DNA of 64,000 nucleotides from Coenobita brevimanus (Eukaryota; Arthropoda; Malacostraca; Decapoda; Coenobitidae), in assembly GCA_032717465.1 (NCBI GenBank), contig CM064657.1, positions 22,632,468-22,696,467 of the forward strand, written 5' to 3'. Made by a program: the position numbers and the translations under genes. A model generated the notes under the pieces. The model was not told where the DNA came from, searched no databases, and saw nothing but the letters and a program-made list of their open reading frames with translations. This document shows positions 34,062-46,953 of this stretch, one piece after another. How positions within the stretch are numbered: position 1 is the first letter of the stretch; each line of letters starts with the position of its first letter.

Positions 34062-35658
34062 CTATCTATCTATCTATCTATTGCCAGACGCCTCAATCCC
34101 GTTTGGGGTGGCCACAAACAAATCGCCCTGTCCCCCGCCATTTCACTGCCCTGCTCCCAACTCACACCCCACCTCTCTCATATACCTCTCCACCCCATCC
34201 CTCCATCTCATCCTCGGCCTCCCCCTCCCTCTTCCTCCCTCCACCTCACTCACATACACTCTCTTTGTCAGTCTTTCACCCTCCATCCTCTCCACGTGGC
34301 CAAACCACCTCAGTGTGTTCCTCATAACGCTTCCTATGACATCCACATCCACACCATAACGCTCCTTTATATCCTCATTCGTCAGCCTGTCTCTCCATGT
34401 GACTCCACAGGCTCCTCTTAAATAACTCATATCCACTGCTCTCACTCTTGACTTGTGTCCTTCCAACAACATCCAAGCTTCACTTCCATACGTTAGAGTT
34501 GGTATCACAACACTGTCATGTAGTAACTTTTTCACTTCCATGCTCACTTCCCTGTTTCTTATCACTGCTTTCAAAGAACCAGCAACCTTTCTTCCCTGCT
34601 GTACCCTTTCAAGCACTTCACCCTCCAAACCTCCATCCTTACTCATCACACTACTCAAGTACTTAAACGTACAGTACTCACATTTCCCAATACCTCACCA
34701 TCCAACTTTGCTGTTCATTCACTGACTTCACCTCTGTCAAAGACCATCACTTTACTCTTCCCTACATTCACCTGTAGATTCTGTTTCTTATACACACTCC
34801 CAAACTCATCCACCACGCCTTGCAGCTCCCCTTCGTCTTCACTCAACAACACAGTATCATCTGCAAACAACAGTACAGGGAGTTTCCAAACACTACCCTC
34901 TCTCACCAGGGCCACTCCAACATCCACTACCCTACCTTGTACCTCTTTTATTACCCCATCCATGTACAGATTGAACAACCATGGAGACATGACACATCCC
35001 TGTTTCAACCCACCTTTAAATGAGAAAAATTCACTTAGTTCACCATCCACACGCACTGCAGCCTTCGCACCATCGTACGTACTCTTCACAGCATTCAGCG
35101 ACTTCCCATCTACTCCATATATTCTTAACACTTTCCACAATCCTTGTCTATCCACCCTGTCATATGCTTTCTCCAAATCCATGAAAGCCACATACAACTT
35201 CTTTCCCTTCTCTAGAAACTTTTCCACTAAAGATCTAAGAATGAATATCTGATCTACACAACCTCTTCCCTTCCTAAAGCCTCCCTGTTCTTCTCCAACT
35301 AATTTCTCTGTTCTTTCTCTCTGTCAATAAGTATCCTACCATACACTTTTCCTATTATACTAAGAAGACAAATGCCCCTATGATTACCACACACTTCTTT
35401 TTCCCCTTTTCCTTTGTACAAGGGAATAATTATACCTGACTTCCAATCCTCCGGGACTCTACCTTCCTCCCAGGGCAATCTGCACATCTTCCACATCCAT
35501 TCTGCTACTATCTCTCCCCCATGCTTCAGCATTTCACCACACACTCCATCAATTCCTGGGACCTTCCCTGATTTAACTTTCTTCATTGCTTCCGCAACAT
35601 CTGTCCTACTGATTTCTTCCTGTCTTCTCACCTCCCTCCTTCTCCCAGCCATTCCCTG
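34062..35658 (-). mobile_element. LINE A copy A7 nested in LINE B1
   Basis: Its TATC tail starts at 34,062 and its truncated 5' end is at about 35,658 within GWGMAGRRR. B2 at 39,855 gives the empty site. No clear target duplication. Confidence 0.88.
34143..35652 (-). pseudogene. LINE A7 reverse transcriptase, frameshifted
   Basis: Three frames are needed: 35,652-35,299 (GKVPGIDGVCGEMLKHGG, PLYKGKGEKEV), 35,227-34,715 (MDLEKAYDRVDRQGLWK, GLKQGCVMSPWLFN, FADDTVLLS intact) and 34,658-34,143 (SKDGGLEGEVLERVQQGRK to GRGRGRPRMRW). The breaks near 35,310 and 34,690 are small indels. The RT active site itself is unmutated. Confidence 0.85.
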
Positions 35659-36460
35659 AGTGCGTTAAATATTATCTTGTTTTTTTCAATGCATCAAAGA
35701 CTCAGTTCTTACACCTATCAACCCGTCAAAATCTTCCACAGGTGTAGCCACTGATGCTTAATAATATTCAGCTTAATCCTGCATCATCCTTGAACATGCT
35801 TGGGGTTTCATTCACTTGGAACTTATCTTGGAAAGATCATATTACATCTCTTGTAAAATCTGCGTCCAAGAGATTAGGTGTGCTAAGCTGACTCCGTTCT
35901 TTCTTTACCCCTGCACAATTGTTGACTCTATACACGGGTTTTATCCGCCCGTGTGGAGTACAACTGTCATGTGTGGGGAGGTTCCCCACATACAGCTCTT
36001 CTCAGTAGGGTGGAGTAAAAGGCTTTACATCTTATTAACTCTCCTCCTCTTGCTGGCTCCCTTCAACCTCTGTCTCTTTTGCTGCACTGTTGCATCTTTA
36101 TCTCTTTTCTATTGCTACTTCAATGGTCACTGCTGCTCTGAACTGTCTGCTTGCATTCCTCCACCTTTACGACAGGTGTTTTGCACCCATCTAGCAGCAA
36201 ACTCTCATCCCTTTTCTGCCCAACTCTCTAATGCAAGAGTTAACCGTTACTCCTAGTCCTTCATTTATGCGACAGGTCAACTCTGGAACTGTCTCCCTCT
36301 GTCTATATTTCCTGCTTCCTACGATCTCCGGTCTTTCAAACAGTTTGTCCAGGCATCTTGAAATGATCGGATCTTGAATTTGGCTCTCTCTTGTATTTTG
36401 TTTTTCTCTTGGAAGGAACAGTTACTGTGGGCTCCTGGCCTTTGGTTCCTTCTTCCTAGC

Positions 36461-36492
<32 letters not shown>

Positions 36493-36495
<3 letters not shown>

Positions 36496-36774
36496 GACTC
36501 CCTTGCTCACAGATTTTCAGATGACCACGTCCCACCAATTTATTCTTTACCAGACTGCCATCTAGTGCGGTAACTGATACAATTCACTGAACCAATATAT
36601 CGCCGATAATTGCATTTTTTCCAGTCCTGAACCCGATACCTATAGCTGCTGCCGATATCAAGATATCGGATATGGTCGGAAGAAACATTAAAGTGACTTT
36701 TATTGAAGATTTCATTCACTGTTTTGCCCAATTCTTTGTGAAAGAATGTTGTTATCGTGACACTGTTTTGCAGC
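36493..36774. other. Unassigned spacer
   Basis: No gene or repeat recognised. It contains ATATCAAGATATCGGATATGG, a small dyad, near 36,655. Confidence 0.4.
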
Positions 36775-37059
36775 TTAACCCCTTAACCGCGGGGCGTCAC
36801 TTTCGTGACGCTTGGGAGCAAGGGATCATACCGCAGGGCGTCACTTTTGTGATTTTGTGTTATTTTGAATTCACCCGGGCTTTCAAGTGGTGGCTTGTAT
36901 CATCTATTAATACTGCCAATATCCAGCACTAGTCAGCACTCCTAATCTCATCTGTACTCCCATCCATTGTTGACAATTTAGCCATTTCTCCCTGTTCTTG
37001 ACTCCCCTCCCTACCCCCCCTCCATTACCCTATCCTCTCGCCTGCCCGGCCTGGCTATA

Positions 37060-37700
37060 CTAAGTAAATCTTCCCTGGAATTTTTCATTGATTTCATCCA
37101 TTGAAATAAGCCCTATGCCCTATTCTTATACCAAATAATATATACAAGAAAGAAATAATGTAAGTGAGAGTGCCATACACCTAGAATTGGCTAATTATCA
37201 CCTGACAACACCTCACGTGCACTCGTTCGCTAATTTTCGCTGTTTATTTCCCCTTGAAATATGCTGTATAATCTATTTTCGTAATAAAAATATATATAAG
37301 AAAGGAAGGGAGAAGCCTAAGTGATATTTACATTCATCTGGAACTACCTAATTATTGCAGGCCACCACATTGTATTCTACGCTAAGTAAATCTTCCCTGG
37401 AATTATTCACTGATTTCATCCATTGAAATAAGCCCTATGCCCTATTCTTATACCAAATAACATGTACAAAAAAGAAATAAGGTAAGTGATGGTGCCATAC
37501 ACCTGGAATTGGCTAATTATCACCTGACAACACCTCACGTGCACTCGTTTGCTAATTTTCGCTGTTTATTTCCCCTTGAAATATGCCGTATAATCTATTT
37601 TCATAATAAATATACATATAAGGAAGGAAGGGAGAAGCCTAAGTGATATTTACATTCACCTGGAACTACCTAATTTATAATGTATTGTCTAGATTTCCTG
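37060..37700. repeat. 322-bp tandem duplication inside E1
   Basis: CTAAGTAAATCTTCCCTGGAA recurs at 37,060 and 37,382, each followed by the same ~300 bases, ending AACTACCTAATT. E2 has one copy of this unit. Confidence 0.85.
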
Positions 37701-38151
37701 CCAATGATTTCACTGCTATATATTAGTAGCTCTGAAGAGGCTGACGTTGGCAGTAATGCTTTTCCCTAGGTAGGCCACCCCGGCCCACCCTGGCCCACCC
37801 CTATCAGTTCACTGTCATCTTCCAATGTGAAGGTACGTCTGTTTGCTCCTGTTAACTTCAGCCACTTTTCACCCCCATGCAAAGGGCCCTGTGACCTTTA
37901 CCCCCTACTAAACCTCATGTGGAAAGAGGTAAAGGGCTGACAATTGATAAAAGAGTGACTACGATCTTTCTATTGAGTAAACCAGTGGAATTGGAATTGT
38001 AAATAATGTGTAAACAGCAAGTGAAAGTAATGAATGTAAATATACGTGAACAGTGGAACATAGTTTTATAAGTTACTTCAAGTGACAGTGCATAACACGG
38101 TGTAAATAAAATAGAAATGTAAATAACGTAAATAAAATAGAGAACGTAAAT

Positions 38152-40585
38152 GGAGATTTCAATGTTCACCACCACCTTTGGCTCTCCTCTCCTTTCACAG
38201 ATCCACGTGGTGAACAAGTCTACATCTTTTCTATCCTTAATGACCTAGAGCAGCTTGTACATCACCCTACCCGTATCCCTGACCGCCTTGGAGAGAGCTC
38301 CAACATACTTGACCTCTTCCTCACAACTAATCCTTCTGCTTACTCTGTTAATCTTTTCTCTCTGTTGGGCTCCTCCGATCACAACCTTATTACCTTAACC
38401 TGTCCTATCACTCCGGTACGGCCTGTGGACCCTCCAGGGAAACGTCGTCTGTGGCATTTTGGAGCCGCGGACTGGGAGGCCCTCTGGCAGTACTTCTTTG
38501 ATTTTCCCTGGAATGATTATTGCTTCCATGGCCGTGAGCCATCTGAGTGTGCCTTGCGCATTACGGAGGTTATTCTCTCGGGCATGGAAGCATACATTCC
38601 TTTCTCATATCCTTTGATTAACGCAAGAAAGCCTTGGTTTAATCACGCTTGTTCTAATGCTGTCCGCAACAAGGAGAAGGCCTACAAAAGGTACCGGAGC
38701 CAACCCACCTCTGAATCACATCATCTTTACGTTTCTGCCCGGAATCGTGCTAAGTCTGTTCTTCGCTCTACTAAAAATAATTTCATCCATACTAAATGCT
38801 CTCAACTCTCCAACTCGAATTCTTCCCACTCCTTCTGGCACCTTGCCAAAAATCTTTCTAACAACTTTACCTCATCATCCTTCCCTCCTCTTTTCTACTC
38901 TGATGGTTCTGTAGCTATTTCTTCTACTGATAAAGCAGATCTCTTCGCACAGACTTTTTCCTCCAATTCCACCTTAGACGATTCCGGTGCTGTTCCTCCA
39001 TCACTTCCCCCCTCTGACTTCCTCATGGCTGACATTAAAATTTCTTCAGTTGATGTATTTTCTGCCATCACTGGCCTCAGTACTAACAAGGCATATGGGC
39101 CTGATGGGGTCCCTCCTGTTATTCTCAAGAACTGTGCTTCTGTGCTTACACCCTGCCTAGGCAAATTCTTTCGCCTTTGTCTGTCAACTTGTACCTTTCC
39201 TTCTTGTTGGAAGTTTGCTCTCATTCACCCAGTCCCAAAGAAGGGTGACCACTCCCAACCCTCCAACTATCGTCCAATTGCTTTAACGTCCTGTATTTCA
39301 AAAGTTTTCGAGTCAATTCTTAAGAGAAAAATTTTAAGGCATCTTTCCTATCACAACCTTCTTTCCGATCGCCAGTATGGGTTCCATCAGGGACGCTCCA
39401 CTGTCGATCTTCTCACCTACCTTTTAGACTCCTGGTCATCCTCCTTTCGGGACTTTGGCGAAAGCTTTGCCAGTGCACTTGACATCTCAAAGGCTTTCGA
39501 TCGAGTCTGGCATAAATCTTTAATTTCCAAACTGCCCTCCTACGGTTTCTATCCTTCTATCTGTGCCTTCATCGCTAGCTTCCTTTCTGGTCATTCTATA
39601 GCCGCTGTTGTAGACGGCCATCGTTCTTCTCCTAGATCTATCAACAGTGGTGTTCCTCAGGGCTCAGTCCTATCACCAACTCTCTTCCTTTTATTCATCA
39701 ATGATCTTCTAAGCTGTACATCTAACCCTATCCACTCATACGCTGATGACTCCACCCTTCACCTTTCCATTCGGTTCCCGCAATGCCCATCTCAACAGTT
39801 ACTTCAACAAACGAGGGATGAGGCTATGGCACACCTAATGTCTGACTTGGCTTGTATCTCTGACTGGGGTAAAAATAATATGGTTGTCTTTAATGCATCT
39901 AAGACTCAGTTCTTACACCTATCAACCTGACAAAATCTTCCACAGGTATACCCACTAATGTTTAATAATATTCAGCTTAATCCTGCATCATCCTTGAACA
40001 TGCTTGGGATTTCATTTACTTGGGACTTATCTTGGAAAGATCATATTACATCTCTTGTAAAATCTGCTTCCAAGAGATTGGGTGTGGCTAAGCTGACTCC
40101 GCTCCTTCTTAACCCCTGCACAATTGTTGACTCTATACAGGGGTTTTATCCGCCCTTGTGTGGAGTACAACTCTCATGTGTGGGGAGGTTCCCCACATAC
40201 AGCTCTTTCCAATAGGGTGGAGTCAAAGGCTTTTCGTCTCATTAACTCTCCTCCTCTTACTGACTCCCTTCAACCTCTGTCTCTTCGCCGCACTGTTGCA
40301 TCTTTATCTCTTTTCTATCGCTACTTTAATGGTCACTGCTCCTCTGAACTGTCTGCTTGCATTCCTCCACCTCTACGACGGGCACGTAGCACCCGTCTGG
40401 CAGCAAACTCTCATCCCTTTTCTATCCAACTCTCTAATGCAAGAGTTAACCGTTACTCCCAGTCTTTCATTTATGCAACAGGTCAGCTTTGGAACTGTCT
40501 CCCTCTGTCTGTATTTCCTGCTGCCTATGATCTCCAGTCTTTCAAACGCAGTGTGTCCAGGCATCTCAAAATGATCGGATCTTGA
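38152..40585 (+). pseudogene. LINE B2 endonuclease end plus reverse transcriptase
   Basis: An open frame of about 592 codons runs from 38,152 to a TGA at 39,928. It starts in the endonuclease at [10 protein letters not shown] (the GDFN metal-site motif) and LGSSDHNLI (SDH catalytic motif) near 38,365. A linker follows, then [52 protein letters not shown] (motif A), [14 protein letters not shown] (motif B) and [11 protein letters not shown] (motif C, intact). The TGA replaces the arginine codon of STRQNL, which B1 keeps as CGT. One more frameshift near 40,145 separates the C-terminal block (RPCVEYNSHVWGG, RTVASLSLFYRYFNGHC, LWNCLPLSVFP), ending at 40,585. Apart from truncation and these two lesions, it is intact. 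Confidence 0.92.
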
Positions 40586-40687
40586 ATTTGGCTCTCTATT
40601 GTATTTTGTTTTTCTCTTGGAGGGAACTGTTACTGCGGGCTCATGGCCTTTGGTTCCTTCTTCCTCGCATTAAAAAAAAAAAAAAAA
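38152..40687 (+). mobile_element. LINE B copy B2, Jockey-like, inserted in E1
   Basis: 5'-truncated inside the endonuclease domain and ending in a 19-base A tail (40,671-40,687). Insertion limits come from alignment of E1 with E2 near 46,575. It is the best copy of LINE B. Confidence 0.9.
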
Positions 40688-41258
40688 ATTATAAGAATAC
40701 GACAATATACCCTAGGAGTAATGAAAGTGAAAGTTTCACTTTAGCATGTATGAATACTATGAGTTATGAGCGTGAAGGTGAAAGTGACATTCACTCTCAA
40801 TGCTAGTATACAGGACGAGAAAGTGAATGCTACGTATTTTACCGAAAGAAATTGAATCCCTACAGTGACAATAAACTACTATTACTGAAGGAAAGTTATG
40901 GATAAAGACTGTAGATATATGTAAGTGTTATATAGTAACAGAAATATAAACTGTGAGTGTTTTTCTGAATAATAGCCAACACTAGCGGCGAACGATCGGA
41001 AGTGGGAAGGTCATACGCCCTTGTCATTTTCATTGCTTTCACAGTGTTTTTTTTGGGGAGTATGGATTCCAAACTATTTGAGAATGATAGATTAGTGTTT
41101 CTAGTGATAATATCAGGCTGTCGGGAAGTGTAAAGTGGAGACTTCGTTACCCAACTTCAGAGGTCTCTACAAGTCCTACGGTACTCGATGAAGGCTCAAC
41201 AAACACCCAAGGAGAAAGCTGAAGGTATGTGCCGGAAGTATATGTGATTTTAATATTC

Positions 41259-41497
41259 ATTTTTTTTCATTCATTGCCAGACGCCATGTATCCCAAATAG
41301 GGTGGCCAAGGGCTTAGAGTTAATTGTTTTACAGGGAGGGGCACTAATCCTCCACCAACCCCACTTGACACGTAGGGAGAACGTTGTGCCAACAGCATCT
41401 GGTGTTCCCAGGCGGTCACCCATCCAAGTACTAACCAGTCAACGGCCATGCCACGTTGAGTACACCGCTTCCCGTCCGATCAGCGAAGTTAAGCAAC
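41259..41497 (-). mobile_element. 5S rRNA-derived SINE S6, 5'-inverted, in E1
   Basis: The target duplication GATTTTAATATTC is perfect at 41,246-41,258 and 41,498-41,510, and E2 at 47,199 has the empty site. In sense orientation (minus strand), 41,439-41,381 is the 3' half of 5S rRNA (GGTTAGTACTTGGATGGGTG, then ACCGCCTGGGAACACC). The preceding 41,497-41,440 is the 5' half of 5S but inverted: on the plus strand it reads GCCATGCCACGTTGAGTACA and CGAAGTTAAGCAAC. The body (TGTCAAGTGGGGTTGGTGG) and 3' end (GGATACATGGCGTCTGGC) are those of S1 and S3. The tail is AATGAATGAAAAAAAA. It is not a functional 5S gene. Confidence 0.88.
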
Positions 41498-41620
41498 GAT
41501 TTTAATATTCTAGGACTAATAACTGATTTTGGCAAATATTTTTAGATAGTCTGTCGGAGCGTGAATATGCCCGCGGGAGCCGCAAGTCAAAGCAAAACAA
41601 GGCCGCGGTGTAAGGGTTAA

Positions 41621-41798
41621 TTTAGTCTTTCTAAAAACTATTAAAGGTTCATTATAATAAGTGGGGAGATGGGAAAGGAGAAAAGAAGACAGAGAAAAGA
41701 ACTGAAGGCCAAAAACAACGAGTTGAAAGTTAGGCATTGCGGGTACTGTTGTTGTGTAAGTGTGATGGCCATGTGGATTCATGTACATAAGTAGTGTA
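41621..41798. other. Spacer between E1 and K
   Basis: Short AG-rich sequence, nothing recognised. Confidence 0.4.
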
Positions 41799-41995
41799 CA
41801 GGCAAACCTCGATTTGCGATACCCCTAGATGTGATACCATGGAATAATGATGGGAGTAGAAATACTACCCTACCCTGCCTATCGTAGTCCTGCCCTCAGT
41901 TTTGCAATGGGTTTTGATTTTTTAACCAGTGTTGATGATATTTTTTACTTAAATTTTGTGTTTAGGTTGATTTGTAAAAATTTTTTAGACTTAGA

Positions 41996-42902
41996 TTAAT
42001 CCCTTAAGACCGCAATTATTTCTGGTTGGTACCCCCCTGCAGCCGCAATTCTGGGGAGTTTTGGCGACTTTCACTGAGGGCAGAATGATTGTGTTCTGGC
42101 TAAAGAGGAAGGATTTACACGCTTGACATCGCAGTCCGCACCCCTGTAGGCCTAATGGTTACTGCACAATCGCGCGTCAAAGTTAAGAAAAGTTTATAAT
42201 AGCTACCCCTCGAAGACAATCTAAAAAGTGAAAATTTAGATAACTACCTATTTTTATTATTGAAACAGGTCATTTGAAAGTGTTTTGTCACACCAACCAT
42301 GAAAACAGGCGTATGTAGGTGTGGGGAAATTACTTGGCTGTGGGGAGATAAAGTAGGTTGTGGGGAGTAGGCCTATAGGTACGGTGGTTGGAAAAATAAC
42401 CAACTTTTCGCATGAAAAGAAAGCACTTCAGTGTGTTCTGTAACATCTTGGCAGCCTGATATCTCTGGAGGGTCTGTAGGGAGTGGGAGGGTAGTGAGGG
42501 ACAAGGAGGGAGGGAGGGATGGAGTGGGGTTTTGGGTGGACACAAGGCTAGCAGGGTGGAAGGAGGGGCGAGAGTGGGTGGGGACACAGGTGGTAGTGAG
42601 AGGAGAGATGCAGGTGCATGGAGCAGTGGGAGGGTGATGGGGTACAAGGAGGGAGTGGGGTAGAGGGTGGCACAGAGGCTGCGTGGAGGGGGGGTGCCCC
42701 CCCACCGCTAGGGTTGGTCCAATCCCCGCTCATGCTACCTTAGGGGTGAATTCTCATTGGCTTGAAGCCATGTACGTCTTAATCTGGGTGGAGCAATCAC
42801 TCCACAGTTTTTTACAGGCCCTGCTTAGTTGACGCAATTAGGCAGTTTGGCATAATACTCTCATTGCATCATTTGATGTGATTAGGCATTATAAAGGGTT
42901 AA
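41996..42902. mobile_element. TTAA-flanked MITE (candidate)
   Basis: The left end is TTAATCCCTTAAGACCGC and the right end in reverse complement is TTAACCCTTTATAATGCC. Match is moderate. The interior 42,470-42,700 is strongly G-rich on the plus strand. 907 bp, no coding region. Confidence 0.5.
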
Positions 42903-45786
42903 TGTGTTTTAGTCATAGTTGGAGTGAACAGTGTTATTTGGGGTATGGATTTTCGTCCATCAGATGAAGTACAAAACCGTGTGGAAAACTAGGCGACTCA
43001 ACAAAGAATATAGTAAACCCTCTCTATTTCGGATCCCTATAACTCGGATATTGGATAAATCAGATCTTCTTGGACACTGGACAAGTAATTTTAAATTGGG
43101 TACAAATCTGATTAAAGTGACACGAGCACAGTACAGTTTTCATACAACTCGAGATAGGTTATGCAGAACCTTGTGCAAAATCAGTTTTGTGCTAAAACGT
43201 GACATATATTTACATGTAAAATAGGGGGTTTGGTTCTAGGAGCCCCGTATTTTTTGTTAAAAGTATAAATTAAGAGGAGGCTGTAGCATGGGCCGAACAG
43301 GGTGGTACTCCTGAGGGGAATGGGAATGCTGGTGATAGGGAGAGCTGGAGCTCCTGTTTCACTAGCTATCTAACCATCCCCCTTTGCTGACATTTTCAGT
43401 GTGACAGTAACGTGGAGAGTAGACCAGCATACTCTCCCAAACATTTCCTCTAACTATCCTATGCACTACACCACATGCACTTTACATTTCACACAACGTA
43501 TCCCACTACGTTACAGGGGTTGGCGACAGCAAGGGCATGCGGCCAGAAAACTTTGCCCCCGCTACCTAGTGGCGGACTTCTGGGGGGATGCGTGACGGGG
43601 GTTCCACCGGCATAGATTGTTGGTCAAGGGCGAGATGGGGCTCAGGCCTGTGCCAGAGGGTACAGGGCATTGCAGTTCCCAGGCTGCCGCTTCCGCCCAA
43701 TAGAGAGGGGCCCGAACCTGGGAGTAGCGCTCCAGGAGGCTGCCCTATCAGTGGGTGTATAATGGTGGGATAATTGCAGTGCCAAGGCGCGCTTGGAGGG
43801 TTTCCCTGCAGCTGTCCTGGCAGGGTGCCCCGAGGCCACTACCACAGCCACTGGTAAGCTGGTGGGCTATGGGTCCCAGATCCATTGCCTGGACCTGGGA
43901 CTGTGCAGTGAGTGGGGCCTGTGGTATGTCTATCCTCCTTTATTAATACTGAATATGACAATACACAAGAAAAGGTTTCAAAGCAAGCCTGAGGACAGTA
44001 AATCACCCATGGGGATGAGAGTGGGTTCATGGAATGTGGGAAGTTTGAGGGGAAGAGTGGGTGAAGTCGTTGGGGCATTCAGTAGGAGGTGGGTGGATGT
44101 GGCGTGTTTGCAGGAAGTCCGGTACAGGGGTGGATCAGCCAGAAAGATTGTTGGGAAGGACAGTTGCTATAAGTTGTTTTGGCAAGGGGGGACAGACGGA
44201 TATGGAGGTGTTGGTGTGATGGTTACGGAGAAATGGGTGGAATATGTTATGAATGTTATGAGGAGTAAGCGATATTGGTAGTGAAAATTCTGTTCGGTAG
44301 AAGGATAGCTGCGATTATGTCGGCATATGCTCCACAGGCAGGATTGAATGAAGCAGAGAAAGATAGATTTTGGGATGATTTAATACATGTAGTGGGTGGT
44401 ATGCGTGATGATGAGATGGTGGTTTTGAGAGGGGGCTTAAATGGTCATATAGGTGAAGCAGCTCAAGGTTATGGAGTGCATGGGGGATGTGCGTATGGTA
44501 TAAGGAATGCAGAAGGGGAAAGGATACTCGAGTTTGGGGAGGCAGCAGACGTGATTGTGTGCAACACATATTTTAGGAAAAGAGACAGTAGGTTAATTAC
44601 GTATGAGTCTGGGGGAAATAGCAGTCAGATAGATTATTTTCTGGTTAGGAGGGCTGATAGGAGGTTAGTGAGGGATGTTAAAGTTATAGGAAGTGAGGAG
44701 TGTGTGCTGCAGCACAAACTAATGATTTGTGATATGGTGCTTAAAGAACGAGTGATGAAAAAGAGGACTTATGTACCTAGGAGGAAAATATGGAAGCTGA
44801 AAAACCAAGTAGTAAGGGATGCCTTCTATAGCAAGTTGAGGAGAGTGGTGGCTGAACAGGGACCTGTAGACAGAGGCGTTAATGAACAGTACAAAGCCCT
44901 CAAGAACAATCTCTTGAGAGTTACTGATGTAAAATGTGGTTGGACAAGAGGACCACCAAGACATAAAGTAACTTGGTGGTGGGATGAGGGTGTAGAAGCT
45001 GCGGTTAAGGAGAAAAGAAGGGTTTTCCGGGAATGGAAGAAGGGTGGTAGCAAAGAGGAATATTTGGCTTCCAAACGTAGGGCTAGAAGAGAGGTATACA
45101 GGGCAAAGTCTGAGTCACAGAGACTTTTACTTGATAACCTAAATCATGGGGAAAGGAAAAATATGATATTTAGGGTGGCAGGTCAGGTGAAAAGGGATAA
45201 TCGGGATATTATAGGTGAGCAGTGTGTGAAGAATGATGAAGGAAGGGTAGTGGTGAACAGTGAGCATATTAACCCCTTAACTGCGGGGCATCACTTTCGT
45301 GACGCTTGGGACCAAGGGTTCATACCATGGGGCGTCACTTTTGTGATTCTGTGATATTTTGAATTCGCCCGGGCTTTCAAGTGGTGGCGTGTATCATCTA
45401 TCAGTACTGCCAGTGTCCAACACTAGTCAGCACTCCTAATCTCATCTGTACTCCCATCCTTTGTTGACAATTTAGCCATTTCTCCCCGTTCTTAACTCCC
45501 CTTCCCTACCTCCCCTCCATTACCCTCTCCTCTCGCCTGCTCCTCCATGCTACGCTAAGTAAATCTTCCCTGGAATTTTTCACTGATTTCATCCATTGAA
45601 ATAAGCCCTATGCCCTGTTCTTATACCAAATAAAATATAGAAAAAAGAAATAAGGTAAGTGATAGTGCCATACACCTGGAATTGGCTAATTATCACCTGA
45701 TAACACCTCACATGCACTCGTTCGCTAATTTTTGCTGTTTATTTCCCCTTGAAATATGCCGTATAATCTATTCTCATAATAAATAT

Positions 45787-45916
45787 ATATATAAGGAGGG
45801 AAGGGAGAAGCCAAAGTGATATTTACATTCACCTGGAACTACCTAATTAATTATATAAATATAAGGAGGGAAGGGAGAAGCCAAAGTGATATTTACATTC
45901 ACCTGGAACTACCTAA

Positions 45917-45947
<31 letters not shown>

Positions 45948-46075
45948 AGGAGGGAAGAGAGAAGCAAAGTGATATTTACATTCACCTGGAACTACCTAAT
46001 TTATTATATATAAGGAGGGAAGGGAGAAGCCAAAGTGATATTTACATTCACTTGGAACTACCTAATTTTTTATGT
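45787..46075. repeat. ~65-bp tandem repeat, four units, inside E2
   Basis: The unit (AAGGAGGGAAGGGAGAAGCC, GATATTTACATTCACC, AACTACCTAATT) occurs four times, spaced by variable TA runs. E1 has this unit once per 322-bp duplication. Confidence 0.85.
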
Positions 46076-46952
46076 ATTGTCTAGATTTCCTGCCAATCAT
46101 TTCATGGCATATATATTAGCAGCTGTCCCCAGGCTGAGATTGGCAGCACTGCACTCCCCCTAGGCAGGCCACCACACACTGTATTCAGTTTACTGTCGTC
46201 TTTCAAGGTGAAAGCACGTCGGATTTGCGCCTGTCCATTTCTGCTGCATTTTAGCCCCATGCAAAGGGCCCTGTGACCTCTACCCCCTACTAAACCTCGT
46301 GTGGAAAGAGGTAAGAGGATTAGTGACTGCTTTGGAACATGAACTGGCTAATTTGTCAATGAAAATTATAGAGAGTGACTACGATCTTTCTGGTGAGCAA
46401 AACAGTGCAAGTGGAAATGTAAATAATGTGTAAACAGCAAGTGAAAGCAATGAATGTAAATATAAGTGAACAGTGGAAAATAGTTTTATAAGTTACTTCA
46501 AGTGACAGTGCCTAACACATTGTAAATAAAATAGAAATGTAAATAATGTAAATAAAATAGAGACTGTAAATAGAAATGTAAATGAGTAGTAATATAAGAA
46601 TACGAGTATATATACTAGGAGTAATGAAAGTGAAAGTTTCACTCTAGCACGTATGAATACTATGAGTTATGAAAATGAAGGTGAATGTGACAGATTCACT
46701 CTCAACGCTAGTATACAGGACGAGAAAGTGAATGCTACGTATTTTACTGAAAGAGAAATTGAATGCCTACAGTGACAATTAACTACAGTACTGTTACTGA
46801 AGGAAACTTATGGATAAAGACTGTAGATATATATAAGTGTTATATAGTAATAGAAATATACAGTGTGAGGGGTTTTATGAATAATAAATGACAGAACACC
46901 AGCGGCGAACGATCGGAAGTGGGAAGGTCATACGCGCTCGTAATTTTCATTG

Positions 46953-46953
<1 letters not shown>

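Larger units (their letters stand above)
33326..36362 (+). pseudogene. LINE B1 reverse transcriptase, interrupted
   Basis: It follows B2 codon for codon with several indels. [15 protein letters not shown] (motif A, about 33,690), [14 protein letters not shown] (motif B, about 33,850) and SYVDDSTLHPS at about 33,940, where motif C YADD has become YVDD with both aspartates kept. About 35 bases are missing near 33,520 (the [11 protein letters not shown] segment). After LINE A7 the C-terminal domain resumes near 35,690 with [15 protein letters not shown] and runs to the ECP/CIPPPL block. The arginine codon in STRQNL is CGT here, whereas B2 has TGA. Confidence 0.8.
33326..36492 (+). mobile_element. 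LINE B copy B1, Jockey-like, poly-A tailed, split by LINE A7
   Basis: A 5'-truncated copy of the same LINE as B2 (38,152-40,687). The two pieces, 33,326-34,061 and 35,659-36,492, align end to end with B2. A 29-base A tail closes it at 36,464-36,491. LINE A7 occupies the middle. Confidence 0.88.
36775..41620. mobile_element. TTAA-1 element copy E1, piggyBac-like, non-autonomous
   Basis: TTAA at 36,775-36,778 and 41,617-41,620. The left end is TTAACCCCTTAACCGCGGGG and the right end in reverse complement starts TTAACCCTTACACCGCGG. It aligns with E2 (45,269-47,324) along its whole length once LINE B2 and SINE S6 are removed, leaving about 2.07 kb. A 322-bp tandem duplication (units from 37,060 and 37,382) is unique to E1. 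No transposase. Confidence 0.85.

Noticed and set aside
41381..41497. 5S rRNA gene
   Set aside because: The two halves are in opposite orientations and joined to a SINE body inside a target duplication, so it cannot make 5S rRNA.
42330..42733. Pro/Ser-rich ORFs opposite the G-rich stretch
   Set aside because: Composition artefact of a G-rich non-coding segment; overlapping frames are all open.
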